Assembly (NCBI GenBank): GCA_024711325.1
Contig: JANJTC010000002.1
Location: forward strand, 186,001-250,000
Reading direction: 5' to 3'
DNA: 64,000 bases
DNA from: Bacteriovoracaceae bacterium
Lineage (GTDB): Bacteria > Bdellovibrionota > Bacteriovoracia > Bacteriovoracales > Bacteriovoracaceae
The notes under the pieces were generated by a model. That model was not told the DNA's origin and ran no database searches. It worked only from the letters and a program-made list of their open reading frames with translations. Shown piece after piece: positions 57,912 through 64,000 of the stretch. Position 1 is the stretch's first letter; each line of letters starts with the position of its first letter. The translations under genes and the position numbers were made by a program.

Positions 57912-58962
57912 GCCTATTATCTTATTTCTTATAAGTTTGGGAACTCTCGGTGCGGTGGTAATGATTTCCGGTTTGATTCCTATAAGTGCCAGTTCTGGCC
58001 ATTGGCCTATCACCGCCTGGATTCTGGAATTTTCTATGAAGCGTTCGGTTTCTACTTATACTTTGACTAAAGAATCGCCTCATCTTGAAGATCAAAGGAT
58101 GATTCAAAGGGGAGCAGGACATTATGAAATAGGCTGTAAGCAATGTCATGGAGGCGTGGAAAAAACAAACATCATCGGTCTCCATACCACGCCTAAAATT
58201 CCTCATTTGCCACCGGTTATCAAAGAATGGAAGCCGGAAGAATTATTTCGTATAGTAAAACATGGAGTTAAATTTACTGGGATGCCGGCATGGCCATCTC
58301 TGCAAAGGGACGATGAAGTCTGGTCAATGGTAGCTTTTCTTTTGCAATTTCCTAAGCTCGATTGGAAAAGTTATCAGAAACTTGTACATGCTCCTGGTTC
58401 AGAAAAAATTGAACATGATGTTCTAAGAAGTTGTAGTCATTGCCATGGTCTTGATGGAAATGGCCGGCAAACCGGTGCATTTCCTCTTCTGTCAGGGCAG
58501 AATGCTGAATATCTGGAGAACTCTCTTAAGGCCTATGCTAAAGGTGAACGTCATAGCGGGACGATGAAAATTGTTACTTATAATTTGGAATCTGAGATGC
58601 TTAAAGAGCTGGCCTTGCATTACAGTAAGCAAAAAAGACGACCGCTCGTTAAGCAAAGCGTAGATCAGTCCGCAATAGAAGAAGGATCACGGCTGGCAAA
58701 AATGGGTATTCCTGAGCAGCATGTGGCCTCATGTATAGGGTGTCATGGACCAGATGAAAGTGGCTTAACTCGTAAACCATACTTCCCCGATCTTAGAGGG
58801 CAGCCAGCTGATTACATCACAACTCAGTTAGATCTATTTTTGAAGGGAAAAAGAGGGGGGTCAGAGCACGTTCAACTTATGCACAAAGCAGTTCATACAC
58901 TCACTGAGCTTCAAATAAAAAACCTGGCCCTGTATTTTGAATCCTTGGAATTTAAAAATTAG
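57895..58962 (+). CDS. Triheme c-type cytochrome, membrane anchored
   Basis: Three CxxCH motifs: CKQCH, CSHCH, CIGCH. Confidence 0.92.
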   Translation: MKNWLRPIILFLISLGTLGAVVMISGLIPISASSGHWPITAWILEFSMKRSVSTYTLTKESPHLEDQRMIQRGAGHYEIGCKQCHGGVEKTNIIGLHTTPKIPHLPPVIKEWKPEELFRIVKHGVKFTGMPAWPSLQRDDEVWSMVAFLLQFPKLDWKSYQKLVHAPGSEKIEHDVLRSCSHCHGLDGNGRQTGAFPLLSGQNAEYLENSLKAYAKGERHSGTMKIVTYNLESEMLKELALHYSKQKRRPLVKQSVDQSAIEEGSRLAKMGIPEQHVASCIGCHGPDESGLTRKPYFPDLRGQPADYITTQLDLFLKGKRGGSEHVQLMHKAVHTLTELQIKNLALYFESLEFKN

Positions 58963-58985
58963 TGAATTATCCCGCCTTGCGACAA

Positions 58986-59001
58986 TATGACAATGATCAT
59001 A
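58986..59001. promoter_or_regulatory. CRP/FNR-like site TATGA-CAATGA-TCATA upstream of the second secreted paralog
   Basis: Perfect inverted repeat about 75 bp before the start. Confidence 0.6.
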
Positions 59002-59075
59002 CTCTTAACTAAGAAGCCTCAGTTCCAGCTCTAACTGCTTATTATAAATTCTGGGCATTAACCTGGAGGTTATTT

Positions 59076-59768
59076 ATGAATAAGTACACTGTCCTGTTTT
59101 CAATGCTTCTTTCTCAAATTGCATTTGCGGCCCCAAGCATAGGTCCTGCACCAGTGAAACACTTATATGTGCCACAAGGCTTCGATAGCAATGACACTGT
59201 TGAAGTTGTCGTTACCGGGAATTTTCCTAATCCTTGTTATTCTAGAAATACAGTTGTGGTTGATGTCATTGATGATCAGATTAATGTAGAAGTCAGTGCT
59301 CTTAATTCAGAGAAGATGATTTCTTGCCCTGATATTATCGTTCCATTTAAAGAAGTTGTTTCTGTTGGGAATCTTCAGGGCGGAGATTATCAGATTACTG
59401 TGAATGGAGTGTTGAAAGATAAGTTGGTTGTAACTGAAGCCGATTCTAATTCAGTCGATGATCATCTCTATGCTGCCATTGATAATATTGAAAAGAAAGG
59501 CCCCAGCGACTATGTTCTCCATGGCTGGCGCTATAGCCCGTGTATCGAATTGGATCGAATTGATGTCCTCAGTAACGGTAAGGATACTCTTTCGGTTCTT
59601 CCTGTCATGAAACAAGTCTCTAACTTTTGTCCAATGAAAATGATTCCGGTCTCGTATCCTGTAAAATTGAATTTTGGAGATTTAAAGTCTCAAGATCCTT
59701 TGATTTATATCAGAACTATGGATGGGAAATCGTTTAACAGTATTATCCATTTGGGTGATCGTAGATGA
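59076..59768 (+). CDS. Secreted protein of unknown family, paralog of 48637..49353
   Basis: Signal peptide; HLYVPQGFDSNDTVEVVVTGNFPNPCY, VPFKEVVSVGNLQGGDYQITVN, SVDDHLY. Confidence 0.8.
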   Translation: MNKYTVLFSMLLSQIAFAAPSIGPAPVKHLYVPQGFDSNDTVEVVVTGNFPNPCYSRNTVVVDVIDDQINVEVSALNSEKMISCPDIIVPFKEVVSVGNLQGGDYQITVNGVLKDKLVVTEADSNSVDDHLYAAIDNIEKKGPSDYVLHGWRYSPCIELDRIDVLSNGKDTLSVLPVMKQVSNFCPMKMIPVSYPVKLNFGDLKSQDPLIYIRTMDGKSFNSIIHLGDRR

Positions 59769-60415
59769 ATGTCATTTTTTTAATCTTGTTGTTTATGTCA
59801 TACGGAGTTCAGGGAGCATGTCTTCCTGACTCCGATCTTACGAATAAAAAGTCATTTGCAGCAAACCTCAATATTAATATGAAGGGGATTGAGGAGGCAG
59901 CTTCTAAATTTGAATCTATCATCGTAAGAGAACTGCCAAAGGAGCAGGATTTTATTATAAAACTTGAGCCCCATAATCCTCGGGTGAATGCTGAGATAAT
60001 TAAAAATGAAAGAGATATTGTTGTTTCAGTCTGGGGAGGAATGCTTGGGCATCCTTTCATGACTTCAGATACTTTTACTCTATTGCTTTGTCATGAGATA
60101 GGACATCTGTTGGGTGGACCTCCTCTTAAATCACGCAATGGTTGGTCGTCCACAGAGGGACAGGCCGATTATTATTCAACAGGAAATTGTGCCAGATCAT
60201 TTGATCTGGATGAAGCCAGTTTTTTGGAAGCTGCTCTTAACTTAACCCGGATTTATGCAGAAGTGACCAGACAGCCTATGCCGAAACTCGAGAGCTGCGA
60301 TTCTTCTCAGGTGAATCGGACTAATTATGGCTATCCACAGGCCCAATGTCGTCTGGATACGTTACTTGCTGGCTGGCGTGGTGCTGCTAGGCCTCGTTGT
60401 TGGTTTTTTCAGTAA
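59765..60415 (+). CDS. Secreted HExxH-motif putative metallopeptidase
   Basis: Signal peptide; LLLCHEIGHLLGGPP and downstream STEGQADYYSTGNCARS; overlaps the preceding gene by 4 bp. Confidence 0.75.
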   Translation: MNVIFLILLFMSYGVQGACLPDSDLTNKKSFAANLNINMKGIEEAASKFESIIVRELPKEQDFIIKLEPHNPRVNAEIIKNERDIVVSVWGGMLGHPFMTSDTFTLLLCHEIGHLLGGPPLKSRNGWSSTEGQADYYSTGNCARSFDLDEASFLEAALNLTRIYAEVTRQPMPKLESCDSSQVNRTNYGYPQAQCRLDTLLAGWRGAARPRCWFFQ

Positions 60416-61808
60416 TTTTCCCCAGGAAAAAACCGAATAAAGATGCACTTAATCCCCATATGATAGGTACTTCCAGAGTGCCGCTGATTTCACCATAAAG
60501 AGTAACGCCCCCACCGAGAATAATGCTGATGAAACCCTGAGCAGGGGAGAGTTTTTTAAAAACCAAGGCGCCTATTACAGGAATAAATAGACCTGAGACC
60601 ATGACTCCGTAAGAGAGCAGCATAAGATTCAGGACATTGGTGAAGCGAGTGGCGAGTACCAGCGAAAATAGACCAATAACAAATGTCGCTATTTGAGAAA
60701 CTCGCACCAAATTAGGTTTTTGTTTTTTTGTGAATCTCAAATATAGATCAGACATGATACTGCCGGAAGCGGCCATGAGACAGCTATCTGCAGTTGAGAG
60801 GATGGCCGAGAAATAAGCAGCAAGAACCAGTCCCAGAAAACCGGGAAGTAAACTCTGTTTCAAGAGAAGTGGTAAGGCCATTTCTACATCGAGCCCACTC
60901 CCTGCCGGATGACCAATTGAAGTGAAAAGACCTGTATCATAGGCCACACGGGCAAGAAGACCTAAAACGGTGCCCATAAGTGCCATAATCGGCCACTCTA
61001 AAAGTCCGGCCATAAACCAGGCCTTCTTAGCAGCTTTTTCATCAGCACAAGCGTAGATCCTTTGATATAAGGTCAATCCAATGAACCAAACCGGAATAAT
61101 GGTAAAAGTCCATTGAATGAATTGATTAAATGTAATCTCACTCAGGCTAAAAAAACTTGCCGGTAGCGTTGTACTGATAACTTCCCAACCCCCAACATAG
61201 AAATATCCCAAAGGAATTCCTACAAAAATCAACCCGCACATAAGAACGATCCATTGGATAGTGTCGGTATATATGACTGCTTTTAAACCTCCAAAGGCGG
61301 TATAAATGATAGCGATAGTACCCATCAGCCATAGTGCCTGATAGAAACTAATTTCAGGGAAAGCGGCCGATGTGAGTTTTGCACCGGCCAGAAACTGAGA
61401 GGAAGTAAATCCAACATAACCTATGATTGAGATGAAGGTGGCGAGCAAGGCAACTTTTCCGCCATAAAAATGAGAAATAATATCATTGAAAGTAGAAAAC
61501 CTTTTCATCTCTTCGAGTTTTTTAATCTTAGGGATGAGAAAAACAGCAGAGAGCCAGGCACCGCAAAGTCCGGTAAATAGCATCCACGAACCTGAGAGTC
61601 CCATTGAAAAACCTAACCCTCCCAGTCCAATTGAGAAACCTCCACCAACATCTGTCGCAACTACCGATAGTCCCACGTGCCAGGGTTTGATGTTCCTTCC
61701 ACCTAAGAAATAATCATCATGATCTGTATGACGGCCGGAAAAATAAAAACCAACACAGAGAAGAATAATAAAATAAATAGCAAGTATGACGATGTCGATT
61801 AATCCCAC
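60387..61808 (-). CDS. Sodium:solute symporter family transporter
   Basis: GRHTDHDDYFLGGRNIKPWHVGLSVVATDVGGGFSIGLGGLGF; multi-TM. Confidence 0.93.
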   Translation of the reverse strand: MGLIDIVILAIYFIILLCVGFYFSGRHTDHDDYFLGGRNIKPWHVGLSVVATDVGGGFSIGLGGLGFSMGLSGSWMLFTGLCGAWLSAVFLIPKIKKLEEMKRFSTFNDIISHFYGGKVALLATFISIIGYVGFTSSQFLAGAKLTSAAFPEISFYQALWLMGTIAIIYTAFGGLKAVIYTDTIQWIVLMCGLIFVGIPLGYFYVGGWEVISTTLPASFFSLSEITFNQFIQWTFTIIPVWFIGLTLYQRIYACADEKAAKKAWFMAGLLEWPIMALMGTVLGLLARVAYDTGLFTSIGHPAGSGLDVEMALPLLLKQSLLPGFLGLVLAAYFSAILSTADSCLMAASGSIMSDLYLRFTKKQKPNLVRVSQIATFVIGLFSLVLATRFTNVLNLMLLSYGVMVSGLFIPVIGALVFKKLSPAQGFISIILGGGVTLYGEISGTLEVPIIWGLSASLFGFFLGKITEKTNNEA

Positions 61809-62881
61809 TAGAGAACCTCTTTATCAATATAGCGCGAATTGAGTAGACTTAAGGCGCCCATGTATTTTAATTGAAACTTCATAGTCGAGCCGATGGGATA
61901 TTTATGTTTTGAATCGGTAATATCCACCACAATCATGTCCGAACTGGCGCCGATAAATTTAATTTTTTTGTTTTTTGGGATCAGGAATTGAGTTTGAACA
62001 TCAAGGATACCTATATCCAGTATCGCCCTATGGCATATCTTTTTCCTGGTATTCGATTGTTTTTTGTATTTGATCCCCATAGGGTTGGCCTTCATTTCAC
62101 CGAAAGGCTCGGCGGGCTTCTCAGAAACTTCTATCACCTGTGCTTCTAGTTCAAAGGTAAATGGGTACATTCCCTTTATCGTTTTTTCCGTGAATAGGTC
62201 GGCCCCGAAGAAAAGGGCTTCTCCAACTCTGAAATGATTGACCTCCAGGGGAAAATCTTTAGACGTAAGGAGGAGAGGCAAGGTAACTGTAGTTCCCCCT
62301 GAAACATAGGTCAGTTTTTTCTTGAATTTTAGTTCAAGAATTGTTTTATACATGCAGAGTTGGAGAAGCTTATCTACTGATGGCATTACACCATGAAGAC
62401 AATTGAGATTGGCCCCAAGACCAATAACTTCAATCCCGTTGAGATTGAAGATCTTAGAGTAAAATTCGACCAAATCATCTCCGAGAATACCTTCTCTTAG
62501 ATCACCTAGTTCAATCATGACAATGATTTTGTGAATTTTGTTCTGAGATAAAGCTTCTTCGGAAATCCTTTTTATCGTCTCGTATTCTGTATTGAAGCTG
62601 ATATCTGCATACTTAACGAGATTCTTAATTACAGATTGTGCTGGCGGCTTAATATAAACCGTTTCAATATCTGGATTGATATCCTTGATGACTTTGAGGT
62701 TATGAATACGAGAATCACAAACCTGTTTAGGATGCAAGTCTAATACTTCTTTAAGATATTCCTTATTACCGCATAAAAGTTTAGTCACTACGGCCCACTC
62801 AATATTATGGGCCTTGAATTTTTTTTGTAGAAACTGAAAGTTATGGCGTAGCTTATCTCGATAGAGGTAGAGCTTTGCCAT
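61808..62881 (-). CDS. Alanine/ornithine racemase-like PLP enzyme
   Basis: N-terminal lysine motif WAVVTKLLCGN; MIELGDLREGI; GLGANLNCLHGVMPS; coupled to both neighbours. Confidence 0.85.
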   Translation of the reverse strand: MAKLYLYRDKLRHNFQFLQKKFKAHNIEWAVVTKLLCGNKEYLKEVLDLHPKQVCDSRIHNLKVIKDINPDIETVYIKPPAQSVIKNLVKYADISFNTEYETIKRISEEALSQNKIHKIIVMIELGDLREGILGDDLVEFYSKIFNLNGIEVIGLGANLNCLHGVMPSVDKLLQLCMYKTILELKFKKKLTYVSGGTTVTLPLLLTSKDFPLEVNHFRVGEALFFGADLFTEKTIKGMYPFTFELEAQVIEVSEKPAEPFGEMKANPMGIKYKKQSNTRKKICHRAILDIGILDVQTQFLIPKNKKIKFIGASSDMIVVDITDSKHKYPIGSTMKFQLKYMGALSLLNSRYIDKEVL

Positions 62882-63345
62882 TACGGATACCAGCGCATTT
62901 CTGCATATTTACTCGAGAACCCGATCCGTTCATAGAGCTTTTTTGCGGGGTTATCATATTCTACATGGAGTGCAATGGGGGCCTTGACCGAGTCTTTCAC
63001 CAACGTAATAAGTTGAAGACCAATGCCTTTGCCCCGTTCATTCTTGTCCGTGGCTATGTAAACCAGCAGATAATCAGGAACAAACGATTGCATATTCGTT
63101 CGAGTGAGGAATACTACGCCTTTTATGACTTGTTTTTCATCTAATGCTACAAAGACATATCCTCCTTTATCGGGATGGATAATATAGTCAAGGCAAGCGC
63201 GAATGTCTTCTTCTGGGTCTCTGTACTGTTCAAGAGAGTGGTAGAGAAATTTGACGAGTTGATCTTGATAAGCGGGATTGCAAAGTTCGGAACGGGATAA
63301 TTTTTTATACGTAATGTTTGTTGCCAGCAAAACATTCACCTCCAA
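62881..63345 (-). CDS. GNAT-family N-acetyltransferase
   Basis: DYLLVYIATDKNERGKGIGLQLITLVKDSV; HVEYDNPAKKLYERIGF. Confidence 0.9.
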   Translation of the reverse strand: MEVNVLLATNITYKKLSRSELCNPAYQDQLVKFLYHSLEQYRDPEEDIRACLDYIIHPDKGGYVFVALDEKQVIKGVVFLTRTNMQSFVPDYLLVYIATDKNERGKGIGLQLITLVKDSVKAPIALHVEYDNPAKKLYERIGFSSKYAEMRWYP

Positions 63346-63375
63346 TTAATTAATAGTTATAGTTACTTTTAGCGA

Positions 63376-63396
63376 CCTTGATAGAAAATATCAAGG
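63376..63396 (-). terminator. Hairpin downstream of phnA-like gene
   Basis: CCTTGATA-GAAAA-TATCAAGG; no strong U tract. Confidence 0.4.
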
Positions 63397-63418
63397 CCTT
63401 GTGCAAAAGAGTCTGTCA

Positions 63419-63997
63419 TCAGGCTTTTTTTAGGAAAGCTGAGACCAGAACAATTTGTATTCCATTCACGCGACCTTCAACGTGCTTTGGATTATTTGTT
63501 AAGCTAATGTTTTTAACGAGAGTGCCTCTTTTGGCAGTGAATCCTCCGCCTTTAACTTCAAGGTCTTTAATTAAGGTTACTGAATCACCTTCCTGAAGTT
63601 TCGTTCCATTGCTATCAAGAGTAGGGGCATCAGTATTCAATTCTTCTTCTGCCGGTAACCCCTCATTGGCCCAGCCTAAAATTGATTCATCAAGATAGAG
63701 CTGTTCTAACAATTCCTGTGCCCAGATTTCTCCCTTTAGTTGATGAAGCATTCGATAGGCCATTATTTGCACTGGTTGAAATTCACTCCACATACTTTCA
63801 TTAAGACAGCGCCAGTGATTTGTATCGATGTTTTCCGGATGTTCAATTTGATTTAAACAAGTTTCACACACAATAAGCGCTGTATTCTCATCGAGTTTCT
63901 TAACGGGTGGAATTTCGTACAATGATAAGTTATTTGTCTTTGAGCAAAGCTCGCATTTAGAATGGGCACGACTTAAAAGGGTGTCAGAAAGACTCAT
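63419..63997 (-). CDS. PhnA/YjdM-like zinc-ribbon protein
   Basis: CELCSKTNNLSLYEIPP; DSNGTKLQEGDSVTLIKDLEVKGGGFTAKRGTLVKNISL. Confidence 0.9.
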   Translation of the reverse strand: MSLSDTLLSRAHSKCELCSKTNNLSLYEIPPVKKLDENTALIVCETCLNQIEHPENIDTNHWRCLNESMWSEFQPVQIMAYRMLHQLKGEIWAQELLEQLYLDESILGWANEGLPAEEELNTDAPTLDSNGTKLQEGDSVTLIKDLEVKGGGFTAKRGTLVKNISLTNNPKHVEGRVNGIQIVLVSAFLKKA

Positions 63998-64000
63998 AAT

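Noticed and set aside
1-64000. CRISPR arrays, prophage, IS elements, tRNA/rRNA genes, BGC core enzymes
   Set aside because: Looked for direct repeat/spacer periodicity, transposase/integrase motifs and RNA gene hallmarks; none seen.

Overview
The window is about 64 kb of AT-rich bacterial chromosome (roughly 40% GC by eye) with dense, intact protein-coding genes. I found no rRNA, tRNA, CRISPR array or recognisable IS element. The overall style resembles Bdellovibrio/Bacteriovorax-type bacteria, but that is only an impression. Content is dominated by metal, halide and redox stress genes: a MerR regulator, a CusCBA-like RND system with BON, DUF2267 and a 17-Cys four-helix copper-binding protein, a second RND operon with no visible adaptor, ChrA, a CDF exporter, and a fluoride riboswitch/CLC-F/pyrophosphatase operon. 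Sensing and redox genes include a FIST (NosP-like)/histidine kinase pair, two chemoreceptors (one with a c-heme motif), hemerythrin and AhpC/AhpF. Transport and respiration genes include a SulP-DabA-DabB inorganic-carbon operon and an atypical caa3-type oxidase cluster. The last part holds a GNAT/racemase/symporter operon and PhnA. The most novel signals are: (1) a shared CRP/FNR-like inverted repeat TATGA-N6-TCATA upstream of OmpW, two paralogous unknown secreted proteins, the heme chemoreceptor and possibly the DAB operon; (2) an adaptor-less RND efflux operon; (3) the unknown secreted paralog coupled to a secreted HExxH protein; (4) a fluoride operon including pyrophosphatase with a visible RBS-sequestering hairpin; (5) a MerR gene with a 20-bp-spacer dyad promoter that appears leaderless; (6) an oxidase subunit I lacking the canonical K-channel lysine. 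All homology calls come from reading motifs without database searches.
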